A stretch of DNA of 64,000 nt from Marthasterias glacialis (GCA_911728455.2 OU452228.1:19619224-19683223); one strand, 5' to 3'; counted from the stretch's first letter, positions 10,711 through 23,300 are shown. Program-made: numbers and translations. Notes: generated from the letters alone by a model not told the origin.

Positions 10711-12097
10711 CTGAGTGGATCTCTTTTACGGCAAACAAAACAACTGACAAACTGTTTTGTGTCCAACCCATCCATGATGACAGAAGACCATGTCCAGTTA
10801 ACAACAAATCAATAAAAATCACCCACACCATACGAAGTGAAACACCTTTTGCAAGCCGTCGTTTGTGATACCTTTTCTTTCTCAACAAGTATTTGGTATC
10901 GTCATTTTGATCAGTCTTATTTGCATTTTCTATGCATTTCAGGATTTCATTCACAATCATTGTGTTTTTGTTCATAGTAAAATTACACAGCATTGACCCC
11001 GAAGTATGAAAACTTTCAAACATTAACCACACAGTATAAACGGACATTAGACCATTAGATTCAAAATCCTTTTTTGAAAACACAACAAAACTGTATTATA
11101 AATATATTAGTCTATTTTCCACAGTCTCACCCACTTCCCCTCTTTTTATTTATTTATAATTATTTATTTTTTTGAGCAGTGACGGGTATGAGAAGCGTGA
11201 ATTTAAATTCTTTGAGATGAACTTTCCTTGCACGAAGATTCAATGATCGCTAGATGTGAAGGCAAAGGTAAATACAGATAGTATATCGACTTTCGTTTCA
11301 AACTTTCAATCTTATTTTATTTAACGTTGGTGAGGTAAAACAATGCATAAAACGTACAAACAACCCAAACAGATAAACTGGCAGACAGAGACATCTTTAT
11401 TTATAGAGCGACATTCTGGGGTTTTTGCACAGTAGTTCTATGATCCCCTTGTTCATATTCTCCCTTATATAAAAAACATTGTGGGGTTAAGCCCACAGTG
11501 TAATAATTCTTACGTTTTTCACCCAAAAATCAAACCACAATGTGGCTCTTGTGAGCCCAGCCAAACAGACAAACAGCCCAACATACAAACAGAATAATAA
11601 ACCTTATTAGTTTATTTACTGAAAATTCCGTAATCATCTAAAAACTAAAATTATGCAATAGTTCTCCCTGTTAGACACAAAATAATAAACAAACTAATAA
11701 CAGATAAATGTTAGAAACGTTGCTCTATACTGAGAAAAACACACCGTAATACTAATAAACGTGGCACTTAGCCTATTACACGAATTTGTATTTTGAAGAT
11801 CCTAAAACCCTAAGATTTACTCCATTCAAAAACATAATAATTGTGCCATATCCCTCTTGAATACATATAGCTTTATCCCCGCCACTGTCTCCTTCTACCA
11901 CTGCTACCAGACATAGAAAACCGAACTTTTAAAAAAGTGTCACATTTTAGTAATAAGAAAGAAGTGTAATGGCAAGAATTGATACAGGGATACAACTTAC
12001 AAATAAAACAACGGGGTTGGTGATGGGATTGTGCCTTTGGCGATAGAAGCATGGACTTTGGCACACAGTCACCGGTATGTTATCAGAAACATATTTG
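10711..12097. other. Spacer without recognised features
   Basis: AT-rich; no supported gene. Confidence 0.4.
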
Positions 12098-12400
12098 GCT
12101 ATCGTGGCCGAACGGTTTAGTGCATAGGACTCAAGTTCTGGTGGCTAAGTCAACAGGATGTGGGTTCGAATCCCTGAAATGTCACCTGTGTCCTTGAGCA
12201 AGACACTTAACTTTAATTGCTTCAAATAGGGAATGAGGCAGTTATTGTCTGAGCAATGGATTCATTTACCCCTGCCTGTTCTCATAGCTGTGCTGTGAAG
12301 AGACTTGAGTTTATATCTCGCCATGTCTTCGTCAGGTTTCTATCCCTTCAAAAAAAAAAAGTAGACCGCACCTCGAGTGGCCTTTGGGCCTTGTGATTGG
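12098..12400 (+). mobile_element. tRNA-Leu-derived SINE, copy 2
   Basis: Best-preserved head of the family: GTGGCCGAACGGTTTAGTGC, anticodon loop ACTCAAGT (CAA, Leu) and box B GGGTTCGAATCCC. The body matches 4122-4405, followed by an A10 run and the shared 3' block CGAGTGGCCTTTGGGCC. Confidence 0.88.
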
Positions 12401-12935
12401 CGAATAACAAACAATGGAAGCCATATTGAAAATTTTGAAAACTGCTTGCTATACTACATTTTTGTATATATTTTTCAAAATTCAAATCTGCGATGGCCCT
12501 ACAGCCAAATATTATTCTCATGACATACTCTGATTGTGTGCCAAATTCCATGCTTGTATCATCAAATGCACAACTTCCCAAATGTTTTCCCTGTCTGCCC
12601 TACTATTCTAAAGTACGACAACTTTTACAATCATTTATGAAAAAGTGCAAGACTTGATCAACCTGAAATCTGAAACGTGACAGCTCTTGTCTGTAGACTT
12701 CAGCTCAAGGAAACATACTGCATTATTTCTGGAGGGAAACTATTGAAAAAAAAAATGCTCCTTCCAAAATTTCGAGTTCCCATAATCATACTCTGTGAAA
12801 TAATTCTTCAGAGTCTATGCAATAAGTAGAGAAGATTCAAACATGCACTCACAAAGGTAAAAAGAAAAAACTATTTCAGTTTTTCTTTCTTCAGTTTACC
12901 TCAAAAGATAATCCATTTTGAATTTAGTAACATTT
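12401..12935. other. 3' flank of the GPCR gene
   Basis: AT-rich. It would hold the 3' UTR of the receptor gene, but I see no convincing AATAAA on the minus strand. Confidence 0.4.
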
Positions 12936-13982
12936 TTACTTCCCCCTATCCCAGCATTTTAAACCCCGAAGCAACTTCGTAAACCCTTCACGAAATGACT
13001 TGTTGGTCATTCCATAAATGAGCGGGTTACATGCACTGTTGAACATACACATCCACTGCGCAAACGCAGTAACCCAAAAGTCATTGGGTATGCATCGCAA
13101 CGATTGAATCACATTAACGATGACGTATGGAGTCCAGCATACGACGAATGTTCCAACGAGTAGAGCTACAGTAATGGTACACTTGCTGGCTCTCACGGTC
13201 TTCTTAAAGTTGGTTAGTCTCTTTACGGGTCGTTGTGTTGACCGGGTGGTAATTATTGTTGCGCTTTCCTCAGCCGGTTGCATGCTGCAGTCCGCTTGCG
13301 AGATTGTACTCACGGTTACCACGTGTCTGACAGCATCAACCTTACGGGCTTTTCGCGCCACTTTCATAATTTGAAAATAAGAGAAGGTAATCAAAGCTCC
13401 TGCTGGTAGCATTACACACAATATCATACCTAAAAGGTATAAAGGTTCGGCTTCCCATTGAATATTACACAAAGCATTATAAGGCTGTAGACCGATGCCG
13501 TTCCATAGCCCAACCACGGGGAACAGGGACGCTGTGACACAGTACAACCACACAACACCACATACGTACAGAGATCGCCGAAATGTAAACTTGGTGACGT
13601 GGTTGAATGGATGGACGGTGTAACTATACCGCTCATAACTAACCAATCCCAGCGATATAATAGACACAGAGCATAACATACATATAGAAAATCCAACAAA
13701 CTGGCAGTAGATGCTCGCCTGCCCACCAGGCCAGTGACACGTGATAGCGTAGTACAGGGAAGGAGGTTGACTTACCACGCCTAGCAACAGATCACACAGC
13801 GCAAGGTTCATCAAGAAACAGAATGCAGAGTCGTGAAGGGCTTTAGTTCTGTACACAATCAATAGAGCAATTATATTTCCGACTATCATAAGAACTGCGT
13901 TAATGCTGATGAAGACAGCTTGTATGTATCTGGACCGTGCATCTTCATAGCACGTCTGGTTACCATACATTTTTACACACAT
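12936..13982 (-). CDS. Rhodopsin-like (class A) G-protein-coupled receptor, intronless
   Basis: 348-residue seven-helix receptor read from a single exon, expected in the plasma membrane and signalling through G proteins. An N-glycosylation site (N8-Q-T) precedes TM1. Landmarks in order: GN in TM1 (N36), NLALCDLL in TM2 (D64), C93 at the top of TM3, E117-R118-Y119 at its end, a Pro in TM5 (MLPAG), FVVCWTPY in TM6, and N319-P-L-I-Y in TM7. A basic third loop and a C-terminal Cys (343, possible palmitoylation) follow. Position 3.32 is Ile100, not the Asp that binds amines, so a monoamine ligand is unlikely. It resembles the many single-exon orphan class A receptors of echinoderms; I cannot name the ligand. 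The ATG at 13982 is the first of two (second at codon 5). Confidence 0.93.
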   Translation of the reverse strand: MCVKMYGNQTCYEDARSRYIQAVFISINAVLMIVGNIIALLIVYRTKALHDSAFCFLMNLALCDLLLGVVSQPPSLYYAITCHWPGGQASIYCQFVGFSICMLCSVSIISLGLVSYERYSYTVHPFNHVTKFTFRRSLYVCGVVWLYCVTASLFPVVGLWNGIGLQPYNALCNIQWEAEPLYLLGMILCVMLPAGALITFSYFQIMKVARKARKVDAVRHVVTVSTISQADCSMQPAEESATIITTRSTQRPVKRLTNFKKTVRASKCTITVALLVGTFVVCWTPYVIVNVIQSLRCIPNDFWVTAFAQWMCMFNSACNPLIYGMTNKSFREGFTKLLRGLKCWDRGK

Positions 13983-15534
13983 TGCTGGCTGTTGCTTAAT
14001 GTCGTGGTATCTTTAGCATTTGAACAAGATTTGAGCCAGCTATTAATAGATAAGATGGTAAAATGTATATGGTATCTTATTGAGAATAAGGTCATAATCA
14101 TACTACTCTAATGAACTTAACAGTTTTCCCTTAATCAAAGAATCATGTGAAGTAAAATCGATGAATAAATTCAGTTTAAAATGACTGTGAGATACAAACT
14201 TCCAGACTGTAGAAAATCCAGATAATCAGGTAGGTACGGACAACACAATATACCAGAAAGACCATAAAGTCATGGGATGGGAGTCAATCCGCGGTCTACT
14301 GAGGCCAAAAGCAGCGTAAGAAAGACAACGTGTTCCCAAATGGCACCGTTGAACACACGTTTTGTAAACACAAAATGTTGTTTCAACTCAAAAGATTCTG
14401 ACGAATGATATCCACCCCGGGGAGGGGATACCATAAGCAACATGACACGGGTAACACGTTTCGTAGTTTCCTTCAACTGAGAGTGATTGAATCTCCAAGT
14501 TTCATTTGAACAGTATTAAATTGGCACTTTTCAGTTCTCAGCAATATTTTTCACTGGTGGACAAGTGCACATAACAAAAAACAAAACAAAACAAAAACAA
14601 AACACTCAGCGAGAATCGTTCTTGATGGAGTAGCTTGTTCCTTTATATTTAGTCTTGTCACTTGAAACAGTCTTTCTGCGAGCATCTTCCACGAGTTTCG
14701 TTAGCAAAACCCGTCTCCCCAAGACATCTTGAAGACGGTGTAAGGTGTAAAGGGAAGGTTGCTCTGTCATTTTTATTGAAAGACACTTGGCCACTTAAGG
14801 TTGTACATCATGATGTCTGAAATCTTAATGTAGTAAGTTGACGATCAAGACAGCTTTTTAAAATGGTGTGATGCAATATTGTCAGACGTGTCAGAGCAGA
14901 ACGATGGCAGTAATCAGGTAGAAAAAAACTGAGAACTGATCCATCACGTGGGGGTGTTAACTGACAATAAACGAAGAGAAAATGCATGGTCCAGAAACAT
15001 TTGGTGATAAATGTTGAGGTAATCGTGCATGGCACTTAGCCATTAAACAGCCAGGTGTTTCTACTCGGGGGAGAGCGCTCAGTATTCGCAGCCAAGATAC
15101 AGACACTCCACACGACGAACTTATGAAATTAGCAGTCGCTCTTGCCCATGTTATCTTTACTCCACTGTAGATCACATTGCCAAGGAAACCAATATATGGC
15201 AACTTTATAATAACATGAAAGCAGACTCAGTCGATTTACCTGGAGAAATAGAAAAAAAGTATAATGAATACAAGAGAAGCAATGAATTTATTTCGCCAAC
15301 GTTTCCTCACTGAGTGTCTGTTAATGGATTATTTTATTAGATTAGCAAACATGCCAAGCGGTTGCTAGTCACAATGGTTTCAGCGACATCAGTATTTACA
15401 GTGTTGGCTGTGTAAGCGGTTGCCAGGGAGCAGTTCTCATGAAGATCTATAACACAAAAGAAAAGCAATATGAACCGCTTATCTGCAGCAAGAAATAGAA
15501 GACAGATACAACAACCACGACGGCGATGACGACG
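13983..15534. other. Upstream flank of the GPCR gene, no recognised gene
   Basis: Contains a short AAAAC run near 14576-14603. The minus-strand ORFs are short and without domains. Confidence 0.4.
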
Positions 15535-15662
<128 letters not shown>

Positions 15663-16770
15663 CTATTAAAACAGCAACAAAAACCGAGAAAAACAAGAAC
15701 AACAAGAACTATATTTCACAAATATCTAAAATATTTGTTGATGGTGTTAAAAGGTAATACATTTCATTACCATCCAAGTGACGTTTAATTTCCCAAAACA
15801 GTACAACAAAATAATGAAATGAAACTTTCAAGAGCTGGTTTCTTTACCATTCCTTTAATTGCCATAGAGGACAGATTTAACCAAATATTCACAACCCAAA
15901 AGTGTCTTGCCCTAAATCGGAACAGATATAAGCCCCTTTTGTCATAGCAACAGCATCTTAAATTAATAACGCAGCAGAAAGTGGGTCTCGCATGTTAAAT
16001 GAAGATTCTCAATCAATAAATCAATTGTATATTCTTTGAGGTAATTAGTTTAAATGTCAACTCCGTGTTAATAAACACATAGCCCTATCATGCCCGAGCT
16101 TTGCGGTGCATGACGAAGCTATACGTACAATTAATTTGAGGTCTCATAGAGCATATGAAGGTTTCAATGGGGTTATTGCGTTGAAAACTGTCTCACTAAG
16201 TATTTTTACAGCATTTTCCCCATTTATATTTATGGAGTGGACCAAAGGTGAGTACAATCAATCCAATTATTAAGAGCAGTGAACTTCAGAGCACTGCTTT
16301 TAATGCAATAAAGTGATAGGACCTACCAAATAATCCAAATATTTTTTTGGTATTTTTGTTGTTTCAGGAAGTAGAAAAAGCCCCGAATACACTGAGAAGT
16401 TATTTTGATGAAGCACGAGAAGGGGGTTACAGGATGACATGGTGCAATCTGCAGTCATTCATGCCAGAAACTGGCGGGGCGAAGGTGCACTGCCACGTAT
16501 CTATTGGCTGAAGACGTCTAAAATTATCCACAGAAACAGAAGCCGGCAAGAAGTTTTCCAGTACTTCATAACGATAACAATAATTATAACACAAATAACT
16601 TGTCTGATAGGGCTACGATCTAACACGTTAAACATGCTTCCACCGCAGTAACCTGAAGTTGAACTGCGCATTACTGTAGTGCTGTTGTATGTTGGACTTG
16701 TGGTTGGCAATGTGTCAGGCTCCAAAAAGAATGTAGTAGAAGAAACTGGAATTGATTTCACAGTTTGTTA
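15663..16770. other. Spacer without recognised features
   Basis: No supported gene or repeat. Confidence 0.4.
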
Positions 16771-16775
16771 GACAC

Positions 16776-17145
16776 CATTATGTCCGACATGGACCATTAT
16801 GTCTGAGAAGAAAATTTTCATCCGTTATGTCCGACCTATTATGTCCGACAAACCATTATGTCCGACCTATTGTATCCGACGAACCATTGAATCTGACCCA
16901 TTGTGTCCGACAAACTATTATGTCCGACCCATTGTATCCGACGGGCCATTATGTCCGACCCATTGTGTCCGACAAACTAGTATGTCCGACCCATTGTGTC
17001 CGACAAACTATTATGTCCGACCCATTGTGTCCGACAAACTATTATATTTGACCCATTGTGTCCGACAAACCATTATGTCTGACCGGACCCAATGTATCCG
17101 ACAAACCATTATGTCCGACTCATTATGTCCGTGGACACAAGGGGT
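16776..17145. repeat. Minisatellite of TGTCCGAC units
   Basis: Alternating blocks of the type CCATTATGTCCGAC and CCATTGTGTCCGACAAA give a unit of about 31 bp repeated about 11-12 times with substitutions. Complementary fragments (GTCGGACA) follow at 17155-17170 and 17318-17350, and a related fragment lies at about 37955-38020. Confidence 0.9.
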
Positions 17146-17172
17146 CGGGCATAGTCGTTAGTCGGACACAAT

Positions 17173-17291
17173 AAACCATTTTGAGATTATGGTAGGCCCA
17201 TTATAATTACACTATTTGGATTGGGTAAATCTGTCTGTAAAGACCCAAACCAAACGGTGTATGAAGTTCACCATTATCTCAAAAAGGCTAA
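17173..17291. mobile_element. MITE, TTAGCCTTTTTGAGAT family, copy 2
   Basis: Ends (AAACCATTTTGAGATTATGG and the complement of ATTATCTCAAAAAGGCTAA) and interior (GGGTAAATCTGTCTGTA) match the copy at 6928-7038. It sits inside the TCCGAC repeat array, whose reversed units resume on its right side. Confidence 0.75.
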
Positions 17292-17509
17292 TGAGTGGGA
17301 CATAATGGTTCCAAATTGTCGTCGGACATAATTGTCCATGTCAGACACAATGGTGGGTAACACACGCTCACGACTTGTACATTGGAATTGGGCCACATGC
17401 CTAAAAGTGTGAAATTCATACAATGCTTTTGAATTGTTTTCTTACCACAAGGAATCCTTTTTGAGATCATGTAAATTGAAATGTAGCCCTTCTCTGTGGT
17501 TTGAGTAAT

Positions 17510-17737
17510 GGACCGATCCATTAAGCTCCACCCCCTAACATATTGACCAATCACAGCATTGGCTACATCAGCACTGTTAGACGTGGACAGCACAATGCGC
17601 GGCTTTCCAATGCCACACTGCAGGACACGAACGCGCCCTATGTAAGTACGCGCACGCATGTTTACATTTTCCAATAGGATTTTATCGTGTCGGACTTTTG
17701 TCCAACTTTCGGTGGCGTAGCTTAATGGATCGGTCTA
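17510..17737. mobile_element. MITE, GACCGATCCATTAAGC family, copy 1
   Basis: 228 bp with termini GGACCGATCCATTAAGC and GCTTAATGGATCGGTC. The interior shares CGCGCACGCATGTTTACATT and TTTCGGTGGCGTA with copies at 21337-21570 and 35163-35578. Confidence 0.85.
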
Positions 17738-18654
17738 TAAGCCCTTTTGTAGTGTAGTTCCTTTCTTTAGTTCACGGAACGTGCCCCCTAGCCTAAGATA
17801 GGGCGTTCTCTAGACAGTGTTGTAATCAATAAGGACTTAGAATGTAGATAACCCCATGGCATTTGAAACAATTCCTTTTTTCAAATAAACTAAGACTTTA
17901 ATACTTTCAAAAACATTGACAAAACTAAAACGGCACGTAGGTATAACCAAATATTTAACTGCTAAGTGGTTCTAAGAACTTTTCTTTTCCGGTCGTTATA
18001 TAGAACCTTAATTGAATTCTTGAAAAGTTCTCTATGGTGGATAATACTTAAAGCAATTCTCTTCATTCTTGTGCTTTTCCATTTAGTCTTTAAACTAAAA
18101 GACGCAGGTGGTCAGACGTTGCCGAAGATATTGTCAAAATGCACAATGCCATAGAAGAGTGTATGAATATAATTGAAGAATAGACTTAAAGCTTTTTCCG
18201 GATTGATTTATAAAAAGTATTTCCGTCTTGGATTTGAATTGGTGCAGAAAACAAAGAAACAGGTTTCTGCCGATAATGGTAGCTGCATATAACGTAATTC
18301 CAAGTTTTCTATAATATGTAGCTTAAATTTATTTTTCTTAATACTGTTGAGTAAAACTCTTAATACGCTGAGTAAAACTTCTTTAAAGGGGGGTGGTCAA
18401 ACCATGAAAATAATTATAATAATCAAGCTGACATATACAATTGATATTGTATAGATTTTTCAACTTAATGCGCATTATTAATTCATTCAATTTACCAGAC
18501 AATCAACTTCATGCACATATTTTTATGATCAATTCGGGGTTTCATAATATTTGCTCTCATTGCTCACAATCGGTCCAGACCTTCTTTCTTTAATAAACTG
18601 TCAATATTTTACTTTATTTTACATTTTGAAAATTCAGTCCGTCGTCTAAGTATA
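17738..18654. other. Spacer without recognised features
   Basis: AT-rich, nothing supported. Confidence 0.4.
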
Positions 18655-19520
18655 ACCATCAATCCCCACAGGTATTGACAATCTCCCAGCAGAATTACTG
18701 AAAGCCACATGTTTAGCAGGAATTTGATCAGCTTCGGTTACTTTGTAACAAAATCTGGAAATCAGGAGAATGGCCTGAGCATTGGGTTTCCTCAGTCTTC
18801 ATAGCAATACCCAAAGAAAGGGGACTTGACAAACTGTGACAACCATAGAACTATAGCTCTGATATCACATGCCAGCAAAACACTTCTGTCAATAATTTTG
18901 AACCGTGTTGAAAACAAGCTCAACTTGGAAATCCCTGGAGAACAGGCAGGATTTAGGAAAGGCAGGGAATAGGAGACCAGATCTTCAACTTAAAACTGCT
19001 TTTACCGTAAAAGGTCGCAGCTAATACTCCTATCTATATCGCTTTCATCGACTTCAGGAAAGCGTTTGACTCCATAAGCGTCAAAAGAAGACACCATCAC
19101 TCGCTGAGATGGGCTTTTCACAACACATCATTGCCCTCATACAGTCTACTCCTATACAGATGCCAAAAAGCAGCTGTCCAAGTAGATGGTGAACTCACAC
19201 AATGGTTTGGAGTGGGTAAAGGGTGCATATCAAGGATGCATCCTCGTTCTCCCCAGCCCGAGATGATTTTTCGCCACCCAAGGTACTACAGTGGTGGTCG
19301 CCAAATATCAAATCTCCGCTATGCTGATGATTATGCTGCTCTTGTCACTAAGGACAAACCTGGATTCTAAGAACGGCTCCAGACACCAGTAGACTCAACA
19401 ATACAATCCACATTGACAGCCAACTAAATGGCGCTCCTATTGAACAGGTTGACAACTTCACGGGGAGCCGCCTTGAACAGCACAGTGGATGGTTCAAACG
19501 TAATCAAGAGAAGGCTAGGC
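18655..19520 (+). pseudogene. LINE (non-LTR retrotransposon) reverse transcriptase, decayed
   Basis: Pieces in shifting frames match the RT core in order: GIDNLPAELLKA, KIWKSGEWPEHW, NHRTIALISHASKTLLSI, GEQAGFRKGR, AFIDFRKAFDSI and SNLRYADDYAALV (the YADD active-site box). Reverse transcriptase copies element RNA into DNA at the insertion site. Several stops and frameshifts break the reading, so this is a dead copy. The same element resumes at 20395 after an insertion. Confidence 0.9.
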
Positions 19521-20394
19521 TAACATCCTAAAAACAGATTGGTTGAAATAACCGATAATTGGTCAAATTCAACAGATGTGGTTGGTAGATAATGTGTCCA
19601 AGCAATCTATTGGTTAAAATAAAATCGTTTTACTTTTTCAACCAATCCATTTGGTTAGAATACTAACCAACATGTTGGTTGTTTATTTAAACGATGTAGA
19701 TTACTTAATCTACCAATCAACCAATAATTTTGATTGGTTAAATCTTCAACCAACCCACATAGGTTATAGAATACTAACCATCACATATTGATATCATATG
19801 GGTTAATGGTTACCATATACTCATTTGAACATGTAATTCATTTAATAAACATAAAGCAGTCCAGTTGAGAAAAGTCACCCGTAGATTACCTCTTGTACAT
19901 CGTATGAGTGTGCGCTTTTTGCTCAAGTTCCATCAACTTTTCAGTCATGGGTTACAGATTTCCATTGAAGTTTTTCTATTTTGTCACATTTTCCAATTAA
20001 ATGTAACGTTTTGTTTACTAATTTAATAATTATGTATATTCCTTTGATGGTTACTACAGGAAAATGCAAAACAATTTAACTTCATTCGATGAAATCCTTC
20101 AGATTGTTACAACTTTACCTCTGATATAGCACACATTTATTTCCCTGCCTAAAATATACATATGGCTTCCTATTGGTCACTATTCCAATTTCAACTATTG
20201 AAGATTGATTGAATTGTTGACCCAATGTGATTGGTTGCTTGAAAACCAATCACATTGGTCACTAAGGATTAGTTTATTGTTCAACTACTATGATGGTTGG
20301 TGGACAACCAACGTATTGGCCACTAGTTAACCAATATGGGGTCAACCAATTCGATTGGTATAGTTTTTTCAACCAATCCGTTGTTTAGGGTGTG
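19521..20394. mobile_element. ATTGGTT-rich insertion splitting the LINE
   Basis: Inverted ends resemble CCCTAAACAACGGATTGGTT (read from the right) and TCCTAAAAACAGATTGGTTG (left). Within about 400 bp of each end the motif ATTGGTT/AACCAAT recurs many times in both orientations, leaving a plainer centre (19840-20160). It lies between LINE segments that are contiguous in related elements, so it is an insertion. No ORF. Confidence 0.7.
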
Positions 20395-20597
20395 GCAATA
20401 ACAAAACTCGCAAAAATCTATACCTCTCTGAAGATGAAATCACTCAAAACTCAAACCCAGGCTTCTCCAATCACTTGTTTTCCCTGAGGCAACAGACGAA
20501 TGTGAGACTTGGACAATAATGAGCAGATGGTGAGCAGATAAGCAAAGGATAAGAGCCTTTGGAATGTGGTGTTACCACCGGATACCTTGTGTGACCT
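20395..20597 (+). pseudogene. LINE fragment, post-RT region
   Basis: Readings ITKLAKIYTSLKMKSLKTQT and IRAFGMWCY in different frames match the region after the RT domain in this LINE type. It continues the copy at 18655-19520. Confidence 0.7.
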
Positions 20598-20598
20598 G

Positions 20599-20745
20599 GG
20601 GGTCAATTTCACAAAGAGTTGAGACTGATCTTAAGTGCAAATCAATCTTTATTGCAGGCAAAGTGTGATGTCACAATACAAATCACTATGGTAATACTGA
20701 CAACCCAACTTAAGATGAATCTTAATGCTTTGTGAAATCGACCCC
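20599..20745. mobile_element. MITE, GGGGTCRATTTCACAAAG family, copy 1
   Basis: 147-bp palindromic element: GGGGTCAATTTCACAAAG at the left and CTTTGTGAAATCGACCCC at the right, with GATCTTAAGT/ACTTAAGATGAATC inside. It interrupts the LINE remnant. Family members lie at 42393-42850 and, as one end, at about 49966-50030. Confidence 0.85.
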
Positions 20746-21060
20746 TGGATGGACAGAAGAACAAATGACTCAATTCTAGCTGAGATCGCACCAAGCAATA
20801 CGCTTTAGGAAACACTCCTGCTTTGGTCATGTTGCACAGAGAAGCGCGGGGGAAGCACATGGTCAACAATACTACAGGGAAAAGTTGAGGGAAAGATATC
20901 ACGAGGAAGACCAAAGGCAACCTGTGGCAACAACGTTCAAGATTGGACTGGACTCTTTATTCACCGCGCAATGCAGGGTGCACTTGATCGCCTTGCCTGG
21001 AGACATTCGTCAACGATGGCTGCCGCCCACACTCTATCAGAGGATGATGGCAGCAGATGA
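20746..21060 (+). pseudogene. LINE 3' coding end
   Basis: Reading GKVEGKISRGRPKATCGNNV, then QDWTGLFIHRAMQGALDRLA and WRHS, the typical C-terminus of endonuclease/RT LINE proteins. Frameshifts precede it. This is the end of the copy that begins at 18655. Confidence 0.85.
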
Positions 21061-21336
21061 TGATGACTTTATTTGTAGCATTTTTCTCAGCAAATTTACA
21101 ATTTGTTCTGCAATGAAACTCAGAACTATCGAAGCACAAATGAGTTGCCATCTGTTTTTTCTGCTTTGTTTATTGACTGTTCAATTTCAATATCGATGTG
21201 AATAATTGTGAGAGTTGTCCTTTTGTGGTAAATCCCACTGTTTGTTCAATACCACATTTCTGTATTTCTTTATAAATGATAATTATTCAATGTATTTCGT
21301 ACAATGCTAATATAAACAGCTGATATTGCCACGAGA

Positions 21337-21570
21337 TAGACCAATCCATTAAGCCTCGCCCCTAATCATATTGACCATTCACAACATTGGCTGCATCACC
21401 ACAGTACACGTGGGCTTCAACATGTGCGTCTCTATAATGCCACGCTGCAAATACGCGCGCGCATGTTTACATTTTCCAGTAGGATTTTATCGTTTCGGAC
21501 TTTTGTCGGGCTTTCGGTGGCGTACCCAAGGCTGTGATTGGTCATCAACACGTTTAAAGGATCGGTCTAT
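21337..21570. mobile_element. MITE, GACCGATCCATTAAGC family, copy 2
   Basis: Left end TAGACCAATCCATTAAGCC, right end AAAGGATCGGTCTA, with the same interior blocks as 17510-17737. The 145-codon plus ORF that crosses it is a by-product. Confidence 0.85.
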
Positions 21571-22560
21571 TGCAGACCAATTTCATGTTTTTGTTCCATG
21601 GTCGGACCGCGTCAAATTGACAATTATTAAAGCTGTTGTTGATCTCATACCAAGGTGTTGCCGAGACGCAAATAATCAAACCATCCTTTACCAAAATAAT
21701 AACAATCATACATTTTATGCAATAAAAGTTTGTGTTGATTGTACTGCATCCCTTTTTTGTTTGTTTAGCCCAAGTATCAATCGCCTATGTTGTCATCCAC
21801 TATGCTAATTACCATCATTATCATAATTACATTAACACAAACTCCTTGAAAAATTATACCTTACACTACTCTAATCAAGGTCGTCCTAAGTATTTTTTTT
21901 TAAACTAGGCCTGCTTGGTTTATCCTCGTGCTTTCATCCAAACCTAGTTTGACCGAGAGACAAATTAAAAGTGGTCCAATTTGATTAGGGTTAGGTTCTT
22001 ATTGTATCTTCAAGATTCAATACTTACATTGTGCAAACTTATGGACTTGGCTCTATGTTCCTAATAAGTCTAACATAGATGAAGAACATGAAGGTCTCTT
22101 TGCCATTGACAGAAAGGACCTAATTTAATATGTTTGAGTGTTATATTTTAATGTTGTATTAATATTTACCTCGTCGGGCTCGATGCAATCCATACAAACC
22201 GTGCAAATTGATCTAAATTAGTACTGAACGTAGAGACATGAAAATTAAATTTAGTCCAAGTTAGCCTATTTTTTTATACTAATTTCCCTCCCACGAACAA
22301 ATATGGTGGGGCCAGTTTGTCTATCAGCCCATGTCATTAGCATAATTGAACTATATTTGATTATAGATCTAATTCAAGCGCAGACATCTAATTTGTGTTC
22401 TTCGTATTTCGTTTTTCTTCTTCCATTGCAGTCAATTTCACTAAACTGAGGATGGATGGAAAGTTTCCTGGTTAATTTTTTTGTATGAGATTCCAGTTAG
22501 ATTTATCATTACTATACGTATAATATATTATGTGGAGCTATATATGAATGTTTATCTTCA
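21571..22560. other. Spacer without recognised features
   Basis: AT-rich, nothing supported. Confidence 0.4.
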
Positions 22561-23038
22561 AGTACGCGCTAATCCTCCAATCAGATTGCTCAACGGGAGT
22601 GTAATAATAATATCATACTCCCAGTAATCGTGCGTCACGCTCCTTATACGGACTAGAAAAATGACGTTCTAAAATTTGCGCGTTGCACGTTTTGCACTAC
22701 CTGAAATATTGCTCAAAGTTGTACTATCTTCCAGTTGACTGGAAGATAAATTCATTACCACACTCGCGCTCGTGGAATACAGGAAAATTTAGGGCGATAT
22801 GGGACACAGAAGCGCTACATTTTCTCGTGTTCCACTCGCGCTAGTGTGATAACTTGTAAATACCTCATGCATATTCATGAACAAGAGCCGATTTTTCACT
22901 GGTCCATTCGCCATAACGTGCCAGATGCTATTGTTTGCTGTTTACCTAGCACACGCTTGCCAGTATTAACGCACAGGGTAAATACGCATGCGTTGCAGAC
23001 TATCACGTGGGTCATTCTGTGCGCCTCGAACGCACAAG

Positions 23039-23124
23039 GTAAATACGCATGCGTAGTAGACTATCGCATTTGTGATAGTCTACTACACACGCACATGCGA
23101 TAGTCTACTACGCACGCGCTTTAC
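23039..23124. repeat. Foldback hairpin with direct sub-repeats
   Basis: GTAGTAGACTATCGCA and its complement TGCGATAGTCTACTAC pair. The block GGTAAATACGCATGCGT also occurs just upstream at about 22977-22994, so a tandem/inverted duplication built this region. Confidence 0.75.
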
Positions 23125-23300
23125 AAAGCTTTCACAGAACTGTCGCACCGGTAGGTAGTGCTCACGCGTAAACACTGCGTCTAGCTAGCTAGCTTGTATA
23201 CTACGAAAATATGGCGGCTTACACGCAAATGTAAATCCGCGATGTCGAACTAGAAGCTCAATGATGTCGAACTAGAAGTTATGAGGTATAGTCAAACAAA

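Noticed and set aside
16776..17145. CRISPR-like spaced repeat
   Set aside because: Units are contiguous and diverged with no unique spacers, and the DNA is clearly eukaryotic.
21371..21808. 145-codon plus-strand ORF
   Set aside because: Starts inside a MITE copy (21337-21570) and shows no domain.
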